Notes: generated by a model not told the origin, from the sequence alone. A DNA stretch of 52,762 nt from Betaproteobacteria bacterium UBA5216 (GCA_002412495.1 DHVE01000067.1:1-52762), one strand, 5' to 3'; counted from the first letter of the stretch, positions 24,634 to 33,902 are shown. Program-made: numbers and translations.

Positions 24634-25884
24634 TTAGCGCTTTGCCGTCCCATACGTCACGCGGTAAATCGCACCGGCGTGGTCATCCGACACCAGCATC
24701 GAGCCGTCTTTCATGATCGCCACATCAACCGGGCGGCCAAGATAGCTGTTGTTCACCAGGAAACCGGTCATGAACACCTCCTGCGACTTCACCGTGCCGT
24801 TCGGGTTCATGCGAACCACGATGAGATCGCCGCCCACCTTATTGGTGCGATTCCACGAGCCGTGGCGCGCGATGAAGATCGCGTTCTTGTAGCCGGGGAA
24901 CATGTTGCCGGTGTAGAAGCGCATGCCCAAGGGCGCTGCGTGCGGCCCCAGCAACGCGGCTGGCCCTGCGTAGTCAGAGCACGACTTGCCCCAACCCATT
25001 TCACGGTCGGTAAACGTCCCGTTGTGGCAATACGGAAATCCAAAATGCTGCCCCACCTTGGTCACGCGATTCAGCTCATCTTCGGGCAAATCTTCCGACA
25101 GCCAGTCGCGGCCATGCTCGGTGAAATACAGTTCCTTGGTCACCGGATTCCAGTCAAAGCCCACCGAGTTACGCACGCCGCGCGCGTAGACTTCCGCGCC
25201 GCTGCCGTCGAGATTCATGCGGCGAATCTGCGCGTTTTCAGCGGGTGGCTCGCAGATGTTGCACGGCGCGCCGACGTTGATATAGAGCTTTTCATCTGGG
25301 CCGATGCCGATATAGCGCCAGCCATGCGACGCGTGGTTCGGCAGATCGGTGTAGATCACCACCGGCTTCGGCGGGTTATCTAGGTTGTCTTCAATGTTGT
25401 CGAAGCGCGAGATTTTGGTGCCCTCGGCCACGTAGAGTGATCCTTTGTAAAACGCGAGGCCGTTCGGACGATCCATGCCCGACGCAATCACCTTCGTTTC
25501 ACGCTTGCCGCCCTTGTCGACCACTGCGTACACCTTGTCGAGCAGCCGGTTGGACACAAACACGGTGCCCTTGTCACCAATGCGCAGCGTGCGTGCATTG
25601 CCAATGCCCGACGCGTAGACCTCGACGTTAAAGCCCTTGGGCACCTTGAGTTTCGGCAGTTCCGCTTCGGAAACACCCATCGGCGGTGGCGCCACGTTGG
25701 CGAGCCGCTTGCCGATTTCCGCGCTCGGAATATCCGGGCGGCCCGGCACCAGTGTGGGCGCGGGCTGCAGCGGCGGCGTCGGCTTTGAAGCAGGCGCATC
25801 CGCAGGTTGTTGAGCAAACACCATGGGCGTGGCGAGCACGCTCGCCAACAACACGCTGCGTAGAATCGATAATTGGATAGTCAT
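24634..25884 (-). CDS. PQQ-dependent sugar-type dehydrogenase (beta-propeller)
   Basis: A 416-residue secreted protein of the soluble glucose/sorbosone dehydrogenase fold (PF07995), a six-bladed propeller that usually binds PQQ and Ca. The signal peptide (MTIQLSILRSVLLASVLATP) is followed by a proline-rich linker to about residue 50. Propeller motifs include VYASGIGNARTLRIGDKG, RPNGLAFYKGSLYVAEG and ARHGSWNRTNKVGGDL. The length and the SWNRTNKVGGDL motif fit the L-sorbosone dehydrogenase-like branch. An AGAGGAA ribosome site precedes the ATG. It lies 51 bases after the larger PQQ dehydrogenase, in one operon. It probably oxidises an aldose or aldehyde in the periplasm (inference). Confidence 0.9.
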   Translation of the reverse strand: MTIQLSILRSVLLASVLATPMVFAQQPADAPASKPTPPLQPAPTLVPGRPDIPSAEIGKRLANVAPPPMGVSEAELPKLKVPKGFNVEVYASGIGNARTLRIGDKGTVFVSNRLLDKVYAVVDKGGKRETKVIASGMDRPNGLAFYKGSLYVAEGTKISRFDNIEDNLDNPPKPVVIYTDLPNHASHGWRYIGIGPDEKLYINVGAPCNICEPPAENAQIRRMNLDGSGAEVYARGVRNSVGFDWNPVTKELYFTEHGRDWLSEDLPEDELNRVTKVGQHFGFPYCHNGTFTDREMGWGKSCSDYAGPAALLGPHAAPLGMRFYTGNMFPGYKNAIFIARHGSWNRTNKVGGDLIVVRMNPNGTVKSQEVFMTGFLVNNSYLGRPVDVAIMKDGSMLVSDDHAGAIYRVTYGTAKR

Positions 25885-25935
25885 AACATTCCTCTGGTTA
25901 AATACTCATCAAGAATTTCTGGTCACGCGAACGCA

Positions 25936-27663
25936 TCACTTCACCGCGAACACCCACACCACGCCCCCCTGCGGCACCTGGATGTTGCGGTTCATCGAGG
26001 AATTCAAACGCGCGGTCATCTTCTGCGCGTCTACGCCCCAACCCGATTGCACCGCGATATATTGCACGCCATCCACCATGTAACTGGAAGGCATCGCGGT
26101 GATGCCGGAGTTGGTGACAAATTCCCACAAGAGTTTACCTGTGCGCCCATCCAGAGCACGGAACTTGCGATCCTGCGAGCCGGCGGTAAACACCAAGCCG
26201 CCCGCCGTGGTCAGCACCGGCCCCCAGTTGATGTCCATGTCGGGATACGGGTACGACCACACCTTTTTACCGGTGTTCATGTCCCACGCCTGCACTTCTC
26301 CGATGTACTTGGCGCCTTCGCGCGGAAACAAGCGCGTCTTGGATGCATCCGTGCCTACGTAGCGCTTGCCCGGTTGATAAGGCGCGATTTTGGCTTCACC
26401 CGCGAGAGTGACGCACAGATTTTCATGCGCGGGGATATAGAGCAGATTGGTTTTTGGGTTGTACGCTGCGGGCGGCCAATCCTTGCCGCCCCAGTGGGAC
26501 GGGCAAAAGGTTACTTCCTTGCCCACCAGCAGGCGCTTGTCCATGTTGTAGCTGGGACGGCCGGTCTTGGGATCGATGGCGGTAAACACCTCCTGCTTCA
26601 CAAACGGTTTGGCATCGATAAAACCGATGCTGTCCTGCTTGCGTTCGAGCAGCCACAAATAGCCGTTGCGCCCTGGATGCACCAGCGCCGGAAAGGTACG
26701 GCCATTGCGCTTCACATCGAACAGCAGCGGCGTTGAAACTTCGTCCCAATCCCAGTTGTCGTTCCAGTGGTATTGATGATGGCCGCGAATCTTGCCGGTC
26801 TCCACATCCAGCGCGATCACCGATGTGGTGTAGAGGTTGTCTCCGGGGTGTGCGTCGGCGGGCCAAGGGCCGGGATTGCCCGTGCCAAAATAGGCTAGGC
26901 CCAATTTCGGATCATAATTACCCGTTACCCACACCGAGCCACCGCCGGATTTCCAGTGGTCTCCCTGCCAGGTGTCGCTGCCGGGTTCGCCCGGCGCAGG
27001 CACGGTATGGGTGCGCCATACTTCCTTGCCGGTTTCCGCATCGACCGCCGCGACGAAACCGCGGATGCCATATTCAGCACCGGAACTTCCGACCATCACT
27101 TTGCCCTTGGCGATCAAGGGCGCGAGCGTGAAGTAATAGTTGGCCTTGTTTTCGGCGAGCTTGGTTTCCCACACCAGCTTGCCGGTGCGCGCATCGAGGC
27201 AAACAACGAAGGCATCCATCGTTGCCAGATAAACTTTATCCCTGTAGAGCGCAACGCCGCGATTGGTCGGGTGCGGGTGGTTCACATCCTCGGCAAACTC
27301 GCGCTGGTAGCGCCAGATCTGCTGGCCGGTCTTGGCGTTTAACGCCAACACCTGATTGCGCGGCGTGGAGATAAACATCACGCCATTGTTGACGATCGGC
27401 GGCGCTTGATGGCCCTCAAGCTGCCCGGTCGAATAACTCCACACGGGCACCAGACGCTTGACGTTGCCGGTATTGATCTTGTCCAGCGGACTGTAGCCGG
27501 TGCCGTCGTAGCCGCCGCGAATCTGCAGCCAGTTATGCGGCTCGGGCTTCAGCAGCCGCTCGTCGGTAACCGGTGAATACTCCGGCATTTTTTGTTGCGC
27601 CTGAACCAGCAGCGGGATTAGCACCGCGCCGAACATCGGTATCAGCCACCTCATGGTTTTCAT
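25936..27663 (-). CDS. PQQ-dependent alcohol/methanol-type dehydrogenase
   Basis: A 575-residue periplasmic quinoprotein with an eight-bladed propeller (PF01011/PF13360). The signal peptide MKTMRWLIPMFGAVLIPLLV ends at Ala-Gln. Metal/PQQ-site residues are E197 (SSGAEYGIRG), N263 (TGNPGPW) and the Asp of NDNWDWDEVS (D305). D307 two positions on is a residue seen in lanthanide-type enzymes and also in membrane glucose dehydrogenase. The adjacent Cys-Cys pair common in alcohol dehydrogenases is absent; that place reads FAEDVNHPHPTNRG. There is no C-terminal cytochrome domain, so an external acceptor such as the diheme cytochrome in the operon is needed. AAGGAGG gives strong translation initiation. 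Confidence 0.9.
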   Translation of the reverse strand: MKTMRWLIPMFGAVLIPLLVQAQQKMPEYSPVTDERLLKPEPHNWLQIRGGYDGTGYSPLDKINTGNVKRLVPVWSYSTGQLEGHQAPPIVNNGVMFISTPRNQVLALNAKTGQQIWRYQREFAEDVNHPHPTNRGVALYRDKVYLATMDAFVVCLDARTGKLVWETKLAENKANYYFTLAPLIAKGKVMVGSSGAEYGIRGFVAAVDAETGKEVWRTHTVPAPGEPGSDTWQGDHWKSGGGSVWVTGNYDPKLGLAYFGTGNPGPWPADAHPGDNLYTTSVIALDVETGKIRGHHQYHWNDNWDWDEVSTPLLFDVKRNGRTFPALVHPGRNGYLWLLERKQDSIGFIDAKPFVKQEVFTAIDPKTGRPSYNMDKRLLVGKEVTFCPSHWGGKDWPPAAYNPKTNLLYIPAHENLCVTLAGEAKIAPYQPGKRYVGTDASKTRLFPREGAKYIGEVQAWDMNTGKKVWSYPYPDMDINWGPVLTTAGGLVFTAGSQDRKFRALDGRTGKLLWEFVTNSGITAMPSSYMVDGVQYIAVQSGWGVDAQKMTARLNSSMNRNIQVPQGGVVWVFAVK

Positions 27664-27708
27664 TACGGCCTCCTTGTAAAAAAATCTCAGGGTCTTCCAA
27701 TAAACAGT

Positions 27709-28266
27709 TCAGGGCGAAATAACGCCCGCTCGTCCGGTAAAAACACCCGCGGCCACCACATAACCATCAGCGATTTTCAGCGGCAATGCCGGCAGCCGGC
27801 GCGGCGCGGGGCCACTGATCACGCGCGCGCCATCGGCGGCATCGAATTCGGTCTCGTGGCATGGGCATTTAAACCGGAGTTGTTCGGCGGCCCATGAAAG
27901 GCCATCGCAACCTGTATGCGTGCACACTGCCGAATACGCCACCACGCCCTGCGCCGCGCGCGCCTTGGTATCGCCCATCAAGCGCGACTCGTCGATTCGT
28001 ACCATCAATATTTGATTCAGCCGCGAACCGTCGCGCACGGTGCCGCTCGCCGGTTCTTGCGGTAGCACCGTCAACGGCGGCGCGCCCGGTTTTATGTCGT
28101 CGAGTTTCACCACTGCGCCCTTGCGCTCGCCGTCGGCGATGACAAAGCGGTCGCCTTCCTGCGGGCGCGCGCTGCGCAGGTCGGCTTGTCCGAGCGAGAC
28201 TTCAGGCAAGAGGGCGCCGAGGCCCGCGCCCAGCGCGGATTTCATGACGGTACGGCGGTCTGTCAT
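27709..28266 (-). CDS. Exported Rieske [2Fe-2S] protein
   Basis: A 185-residue protein with a high-potential Rieske cluster site: C115-x-H117 and C134-x-x-H137, plus C120 and C136 able to form the stabilising disulfide (CTHTGC and CPCHETEF). The N-terminus MTDRRTVMKSALGAGLGALL has the Arg-Arg and hydrophobic run of a Tat signal, which suits folded Fe-S export. It is not in a bc1 operon; it leads a PQQ dehydrogenase operon with a 45-base gap. It might be a component of the electron path from the quinoproteins, or belong to an arsenite-oxidase-like small subunit group (inference). The start has an A-run and no Shine-Dalgarno sequence. Confidence 0.88.
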   Translation of the reverse strand: MTDRRTVMKSALGAGLGALLPEVSLGQADLRSARPQEGDRFVIADGERKGAVVKLDDIKPGAPPLTVLPQEPASGTVRDGSRLNQILMVRIDESRLMGDTKARAAQGVVAYSAVCTHTGCDGLSWAAEQLRFKCPCHETEFDAADGARVISGPAPRRLPALPLKIADGYVVAAGVFTGRAGVISP

Positions 28267-28428
28267 TTTTTATGGAAACGTGAATTCAAAACGGAGAGCG
28301 GATTTAGCCACAGTTAAAGGCGGATGAACACTGGTAAAACCGCATGCAACAGCCCGGCAAAACGGCAATGGATATTCTATTTAAAAACAAACAGTTACAT
28401 TATTATTGTCGAAACACAACAAGAAACA

Positions 28429-30021
28429 CTATCCCGCCAAATCCATCGCGCCCGACTTCAACGTTTCATCCGCCTTCAACTTTTGCTTAAGCACTTTGCC
28501 CGTCGGCGTGTGCGGCAGTTCAGCCATGAAGCGCACATAACGCGGCACTTTCTGCGGCGCGAGCCGCTCGCGGCACCACTGCGCGATGTCCCGCGCGCTT
28601 GCCACCGCGCCGGGCTTTAACACCACGCACACCAGGATGTCGTCCTCGCCAAGTTCAGCCGGTACCGCCACCGCCGCCGACTCATGCACTGCCGGATGCG
28701 CGCCAATCACGCGATCGAGTTCCGCGCCAGCGATGTTTTCGCCACGGCGGCGGATGATGTCACCCTTGCGCGTGACAAAGCTGTAGTAACCATCCGCATC
28801 GCGTTTGACCAGATCGCCGGTCTTGAACCACCCCTCGTGAAACGCGGCCCTGGTTTGCTCGGCATCGCGAAAGTACCCCTGCATCACGATGGGCGTCTTC
28901 ACCCACATTTCGCCTTCGACGTCATCGGCGACATCGTAGCCGTTGTCATCCACCACGCGGCATTGCGCCCATGGGCGCGCGGGATCGGGATGCCTGCCCA
29001 CCGGGCCCATGGTGTGCCACTTCTGCACGCCTTCAACCGGGTTGCAGGTCACGCCGGGAATTTCCGTCATGCCATAACCACCAATCAAAACGGGAATGCC
29101 GAACTCGTTGCGAAACGTGTCCGCATAACTGCCGCGCACGCCATACACCGCGCGGATTCTGTGGTCGGCGCGATATTCGCTGCGCGGCCGGTTTTGCAGA
29201 ATCGTGCCCATCGCTTCGATGATATTGACCTCGGTGGCACGCGTGTCGGCCGCCGTGTGCCAGAACGTCGACGCCGAGAACTTCGGCACGATGATCAGCG
29301 TCGCGCCCGCCGCCAGCGTTCCCGCCAGTGAATAAAAATTCGCATTGATGTGAAACATCGGCAGCACCACCATCACGCGGTCGTCGTCCTGCAAATACAC
29401 GCGCTGCACGAATGCCTCGCCACCGGTGACAAAACTGCGCTGGCTGTGCATCGCGCCCTTGGGAAAGCCCGTGGTGCCTGAGGTATAAACGATCAGTACC
29501 GTGTCGTCGGCCGTGATGTCCGCCGGCAGCGCGACGTTTGGAGCACTGGCGGCAAGCTCACTCAGCAGCGGCACGCCGTCTTGCGCGTTATCAAACAGCG
29601 CAAACCACGGCGGTGTTGCCAGCCCCCCGGCGGCCTGCCGCGCCACGGTCAGGGTATCGCTCGCCGCCAACACCGCGCTTACCTCGGCGTGGTGAAACAC
29701 GTACTTCGCCTCCGTCACGCCAAATTCCGGATTCACCGGCACCATGATTGCGCCGATGCGCGCAAGCGCAAACAACGCCAGCGGATGCCCATCGCAGTTG
29801 CGCGCCATCACCGCAACACGATCACCTTTACGGATACCACGCGACAGGAACAGCCGTGCCGTCCGTTCGACCGCCGTGCCAAAGACTTGCCACGACCAAG
29901 ACGTACCGTTAAAGAAAATGAATTCGCGTTGCGGATCGCGCGCCGCGCGACTGGAAAAAGCGGCATGAAGGGTGTAGTTGTGCGCGGCGTACCGGCGCAG
30001 GACTTCGAGCGGTTTTTGCAT
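28429..30021 (-). CDS. AMP-dependent acyl-CoA synthetase/ligase
   Basis: A 530-residue ANL-superfamily adenylating enzyme that activates a carboxylic acid with ATP and joins it to CoA. The P-loop-like motif VYTSGTTGFPKGAMHS is near residue 170, the A5/A7-type segments YGMTEIPG and GWFKTGDLVKRDADGYY follow, and the C-terminal catalytic Lys is in TPTGKVLKQKLK. It resembles the CaiC/long- or medium-chain branch; the substrate is unassigned. There is no signal peptide. The start lacks a Shine-Dalgarno sequence. It diverges from a Bug gene at 30209, which makes uptake and CoA-activation of the same acid plausible (inference). Confidence 0.92.
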   Translation of the reverse strand: MQKPLEVLRRYAAHNYTLHAAFSSRAARDPQREFIFFNGTSWSWQVFGTAVERTARLFLSRGIRKGDRVAVMARNCDGHPLALFALARIGAIMVPVNPEFGVTEAKYVFHHAEVSAVLAASDTLTVARQAAGGLATPPWFALFDNAQDGVPLLSELAASAPNVALPADITADDTVLIVYTSGTTGFPKGAMHSQRSFVTGGEAFVQRVYLQDDDRVMVVLPMFHINANFYSLAGTLAAGATLIIVPKFSASTFWHTAADTRATEVNIIEAMGTILQNRPRSEYRADHRIRAVYGVRGSYADTFRNEFGIPVLIGGYGMTEIPGVTCNPVEGVQKWHTMGPVGRHPDPARPWAQCRVVDDNGYDVADDVEGEMWVKTPIVMQGYFRDAEQTRAAFHEGWFKTGDLVKRDADGYYSFVTRKGDIIRRRGENIAGAELDRVIGAHPAVHESAAVAVPAELGEDDILVCVVLKPGAVASARDIAQWCRERLAPQKVPRYVRFMAELPHTPTGKVLKQKLKADETLKSGAMDLAG

Positions 30022-30208
30022 TTCGGGTAAGCAGATTTAAACGGGACTGGGCGGATAGCATGCGTGCGCCACCTGCACATCATACCGTTACCCGGTAAGC
30101 TTACGGACAGGTATATGTCGCAAACTCGGCGCCTCGTAGCAGGCTGCGCGTCGCAACCGGGACGAATCTTATATCCACATGTTTTGATTCATCTTTTCCA
30201 AACACGCC

Positions 30209-31333
30209 GTGAGCATTTTTACCTACTTATCCGGTTCAACAGATTCTCCCGGCGCTGCCCGTGCTTCCGGCTTTTCCGGATTTGCGGTTGGTGGCATTCG
30301 CGCCATTTGTGCCATTCGTACCATTCGTGCCATTCGTACCGTCCGTACCATCGGCCCTTTCGTTCCGCTTGCGCTGTTCGCGGGCGCCGTCTGCGCCCAA
30401 CCCGCCGCGTCGGGCTCGGCGCAGACCTACCCCGCCAAGCCCATCCGCATCATCGTTGGCCAAACCGCCGGTGGAGTTTCCGATCTGATCGCGCGCATGG
30501 TGGCGCAGCGCTTTACTGAAACCTTCAAACAATCTGCCGTGGTGGAAAATCGCGCGGGCGCGGCGGGCGGCATCGGCACCGAGATGGCGGTGCGCGCGGC
30601 GCCGGATGGATACACGCTACTGTTGTCTTCAGCCGGGCCGATTGTGATCAATCCGGGTTTGTATCCCAAGCTCGGCTATGACCCGATACGCGACCTCGCG
30701 CCGATTGCATTTCTTGCGACCTCGCCATTGGTCTTGGTGGTGCATCCTTCGGTGCCCGCGCACAATGTGAAGGATTTAATCGCACTTGCAACCCAGAAGC
30801 GGGCGCAGCCCTATCGGCTGAATTATGGCTCCGGCGGCAACGGTTCGCCGCCGCATCTCACCGCTGAGTTATTCAAGAGTATGACCGGCGCGCGCATGAC
30901 GCACGTACCGTTCAAAGGCTCCGCGCCCAGCTTGATCGCGCTGGTGGGCGGACAGGTGGACTTGTCGTTTTCAACGGTGGCGATCACGCTGCCGCAATTG
31001 AAAGCCGGGCGCATACGCGCGCTGGCGGTGACGTCCCCGCAACGCTCGCCTGCCGCGCCGCACTTGCCCACCATGGCGGAAGCCGGCCTGCCGGATTTTG
31101 AATCACAGCAGTGGTTCGGGCTGTTCGGGCCGACTGCGCTGCCCAAGGACATCATCGGCAAAATCGGCGGCGAACTGTCGCGCTGGCTGGAGTCGGGCGA
31201 AGTACGCGCCCGCCTGTCGGCCGAGGGCGCGGAACCCGGCAAGCTGCCGCTTGATCAATTTGCCGCGTTTATCCGCACCGATGCCGCGCGCTGGCTTAAA
31301 GCGATCAAGGTGTCGGGCGCGACCGCCGACTGA
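30209..31333 (+). CDS. Bug/TctC-family receptor with repeat-expanded signal region
   Basis: A 374-residue receptor, longer than its siblings because its N-terminus carries about 50 extra residues. The GTG at 30209 is the furthest sensible start; no later ATG, GTG or TTG precedes the hydrophobic core GPFVPLALFAGAVCAQP. Before the core, the tripeptide Ala/Thr-Ile-Arg is repeated about six times, encoded by a 9-base tandem repeat (30293-30355). The mature motifs are VGQTAGGVSDLIARMV, VVENRAGAAGGIGTE and APDGYTLLLSSAGPI. It converges on a cytochrome gene 14 bases away. Confidence 0.9.
   Translation: MSIFTYLSGSTDSPGAARASGFSGFAVGGIRAICAIRTIRAIRTVRTIGPFVPLALFAGAVCAQPAASGSAQTYPAKPIRIIVGQTAGGVSDLIARMVAQRFTETFKQSAVVENRAGAAGGIGTEMAVRAAPDGYTLLLSSAGPIVINPGLYPKLGYDPIRDLAPIAFLATSPLVLVVHPSVPAHNVKDLIALATQKRAQPYRLNYGSGGNGSPPHLTAELFKSMTGARMTHVPFKGSAPSLIALVGGQVDLSFSTVAITLPQLKAGRIRALAVTSPQRSPAAPHLPTMAEAGLPDFESQQWFGLFGPTALPKDIIGKIGGELSRWLESGEVRARLSAEGAEPGKLPLDQFAAFIRTDAARWLKAIKVSGATAD
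30293..30355 (+). repeat. 9-bp tandem repeat in the Bug signal region
   Basis: Seven successive 9-base units, mostly GCCATTCGT or ACCATTCGT, with drift at both ends. They are in frame and encode repeated (A/T)-I-R. Copy number changes would lengthen or shorten the basic part of the signal peptide without a frameshift. Confidence 0.8.
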
Positions 31334-31347
31334 CCAGAGGTCGCTCG

Positions 31348-31944
31348 CTACCGCGGCCAATCCGCATTCGCCCGCGGATTGATCATGCGCGACGCGGGCG
31401 CTTCGGGCACTCGTGGACGCAAATACGGCTTTTCAACCATTTTGTGGCAGGCGTAACACTGTTCGATGGTCTGACGGTAAGCCGCCTCGAAAGCCTGATT
31501 ATCCTGCTTCGTGATTGCCGCGCGCAGGCTCACCAGCACGGAATCCTCGACGGCCTTTACCACCGGCGTGAGATCCATGTCCTGTCCGTTGGACAAACGG
31601 CGCGTGGGACGGATGCGCACCATCCAGTTGAGATTTGAACGCGTCTCGTTGAGATAGAACTCGGCCAGCGGCCAATTGCCGTTTTGCCCGGCAAACCAGA
31701 GATTTGAAAAATGGTAATCGAGCTCCGCCATCACGTGCGCATGGCCGGGCAATGCGCGGCGCAGCGATTCGATTTCGGCCTTGAGCTTGGCGATTTCCAG
31801 CGCAGCGACTTCCGGCGCGACGGCGCTGCCCTGCGACGGGGTCTGCGCCCGCGCGGCGTTGAGGGCAAGCACGGCGCCGCAAAGGACGAACCCCGACACG
31901 GCGATGACGCACCGGCCCCGGCGCCCCGCAAAAACAGATAGCAT
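31348..31944 (-). CDS. Monoheme cytochrome c with C-terminal heme site
   Basis: A 198-residue exported protein with one heme motif CYACH (163-167) near its C-terminus. The signal peptide covers about the first 33 residues, and a heptad-like helix (LEIAKLKAEIESLRRAL) follows. The helical body with a late CxxCH recalls class II cytochromes (c-prime type), but the length and the coiled-coil-like segment are unusual for that class. I do not recognise a specific family name. GGAG lies 8 bases before the ATG. It diverges from the ADP-ribosylglycohydrolase gene 64 bases away. It is possibly an electron carrier or ligand-binding cytochrome. Confidence 0.8.
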   Translation of the reverse strand: MLSVFAGRRGRCVIAVSGFVLCGAVLALNAARAQTPSQGSAVAPEVAALEIAKLKAEIESLRRALPGHAHVMAELDYHFSNLWFAGQNGNWPLAEFYLNETRSNLNWMVRIRPTRRLSNGQDMDLTPVVKAVEDSVLVSLRAAITKQDNQAFEAAYRQTIEQCYACHKMVEKPYLRPRVPEAPASRMINPRANADWPR

Positions 31945-32008
31945 GTCAATTCTCCGGCGTCCGCAGCAAGTGGAACGCTGGTCGATTATAGCCGCGAGGA
32001 TTCACCCT

Positions 32009-33085
32009 ATGCCACGTTCATTGCAGGACGCCATCACCGGCTGCCTGCTCGGCACCGCCGCGGGCGACGCCCTCGGACTCGCCTGCGAAGGTTTGAGCCG
32101 CCGCCGGCAGGCGAAAGTGTTTCGCACGCTCGACTCCCACAAACTGCTGCCGTTCGGCAAGGGCATGACGTCCGACGACACCGAGCACACCTGCATGCTG
32201 GCGCAAAGCCTGATCGCCACAGGCCACGGCGAACGCGCGACGCTGGAACAGCAATTCAGCGCCAACTTTGCGTGGCGGTTGCGCTTCTGGCTGCTTGGGC
32301 TGCCGGCAGGCATCGGCTTTGCCACGCTGCGTTCGATACTCAAATTGTGGCTGGGTTTTCCGGCGCGCAAGAGCGGTGTGTTCTCCGCCGGCAACGGCCC
32401 GGCCATGCGCGCCGCGCTCATCGGCGTGTGCCATGGCAGCGATCCCGCGCGACTGCGCACGCTGGTGCGCGCCACCACGCGCATCACGCACACCGACCCG
32501 AAAGCCGAGTACGGCGCGTTCGCCGTCGCCACCGCCGCGCATGTCGCTGCCACGCGCGAAGAAGACATCACCCCCGATGCGTTTTGTGCGTTGCTGGGTC
32601 AACACATCGATGACACGGAATTCGCCACACTCATGCGCGATGTCACGGACAGCGTGACGCGCGGCGAAAGCGCGGCGTCATTCGCGAACCGCATCGGCTG
32701 CGCCACCGGGGTGAGCGGTTACATGTATCACACGCTGCCGTGCGCGCTGCATGTGTGGCTCACGCATCAACACGATTACCGCGCGGCGGTCACCACCATG
32801 ATTCGCCTCGGCGGCGACGCCGACACTACCGCCGCGATCGTCGGCGCGATTGTGGGCGCGCGCGTGGGCAAGGCGGGTATACCCGAGAATTGGATCGGCA
32901 ACCTCGTGGAATGGCCGCGCTCGGTGGCATGGATGGAACAACTTGCCGCGCGTCTCGCGGAACGTGCCAACGGTCAGCCGGCAAAGCCGCTGTGGATCAA
33001 CCCGCTTGCGCTGCTCGCTCGCAATGCATTTTTCATGATCGTGGTGCTGCTGCACGGATTTCGGCGGTTGTTGCCGCCCTACTGA
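32009..33085 (+). CDS. ADP-ribosylglycohydrolase (DraG-like)
   Basis: A 358-residue protein of the ADP-ribosylglycohydrolase family (PF03747), which cleaves ADP-ribose from arginine or other acceptors with two Mg or Mn ions. Metal-site motifs are TSDDTEHT (54-61) and, in the C-terminal part, GGDADTTAAIVGAIVGA. The family start AITGCLLGTAAGDALGLACEG is intact. A hydrophobic C-terminal segment (NAFFMIVVLLHGFRRLL) is an unusual tail and could attach the protein to the membrane. I place the start at ATG 32009 with GAGGA upstream. No nitrogenase or ADP-ribosyltransferase gene is nearby. It converges with the ABC operon with a 7-base gap. Confidence 0.9.
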   Translation: MPRSLQDAITGCLLGTAAGDALGLACEGLSRRRQAKVFRTLDSHKLLPFGKGMTSDDTEHTCMLAQSLIATGHGERATLEQQFSANFAWRLRFWLLGLPAGIGFATLRSILKLWLGFPARKSGVFSAGNGPAMRAALIGVCHGSDPARLRTLVRATTRITHTDPKAEYGAFAVATAAHVAATREEDITPDAFCALLGQHIDDTEFATLMRDVTDSVTRGESAASFANRIGCATGVSGYMYHTLPCALHVWLTHQHDYRAAVTTMIRLGGDADTTAAIVGAIVGARVGKAGIPENWIGNLVEWPRSVAWMEQLAARLAERANGQPAKPLWINPLALLARNAFFMIVVLLHGFRRLLPPY

Positions 33086-33092
33086 TCCGTGA

Positions 33093-33902
33093 TCAGGCCA
33101 CGGCCTTCAAGTCGCGGACGGACCCATGGCGCACGTGACTCGTCAGCCGCTGGGTAATATCGCGGCGCACCTGATTGAAATCAATCGCCGAGACCTCGCG
33201 CGGGCGCGCGAGCGCAATCGGCACGTCCGCTTCGATCCTGCCCGGCCCCGCGGTCATCACCACCACGCGGTCTGACAGCAGCACCGCCTCTTCCACCGAG
33301 TGCGTGACAAAAATCACCGTGACCCTGGTTCTCGCCCATATTTCAAGCAGCTCCTGTTGCAGACTTTCACGCGTCAGGGCATCGAGCGCACCGAAGGGCT
33401 CGTCCATCAGCAGAAGTTCACATTCGTTGGCGAGTACCCGCGCTATCGCCACGCGTTGTTTCATGCCGCCGGACAGTTGCAGCGGATAGCGGTCGGCAAA
33501 TTTCTCGAGCCCGACCATGTTCAGATATTCGGCGGTTATTTCGTCTATGTACTTGCGAGCCAGTCCCTTCTGGCGCGGGCCAAAGCTGATATTTTCACGC
33601 ACCGTCATCCATGGGAACAACGCATAGTCCTGAAACACCATGCCACGGTCGCTGCCGGGACCGGTGATCGCATTTTCATACAGGCTGATCCGTCCCGAAC
33701 TCGGCTTTTCAAAACCCGCGATGATTCTGAGCAGCGTGGATTTGCCGCACCCCGACGCGCCGATCAAGCAAACAAATTCGCCCTTGTCGATGTTCAGATT
33801 CACCGCACGGAGCGCCTGCACCTGATCAGCACCGATCTGGAATGTCTTGGTCACTTCCTGGATTTCCAGGAAGCGGCGTCGCGCTTTGTCATCGTTAACC
33901 AT
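33093..33902 (-). CDS. ABC transporter ATPase, SsuB/TauB type
   Basis: A 269-residue ATPase of the nitrate/sulfonate/taurine importer class. Walker A is GASGCGKST (48-56), the signature is LSGGMKQRVAIARVLA, and Walker B LLLMDEPFGALD is followed by the switch His in VIFVTHSVEEA. I chose ATG 33902, which overlaps the permease stop by 8 bases; an upstream in-frame codon at 33947 would extend into the permease gene. It powers the importer formed with the two genes upstream. Confidence 0.94.
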   Translation of the reverse strand: MVNDDKARRRFLEIQEVTKTFQIGADQVQALRAVNLNIDKGEFVCLIGASGCGKSTLLRIIAGFEKPSSGRISLYENAITGPGSDRGMVFQDYALFPWMTVRENISFGPRQKGLARKYIDEITAEYLNMVGLEKFADRYPLQLSGGMKQRVAIARVLANECELLLMDEPFGALDALTRESLQQELLEIWARTRVTVIFVTHSVEEAVLLSDRVVVMTAGPGRIEADVPIALARPREVSAIDFNQVRRDITQRLTSHVRHGSVRDLKAVA

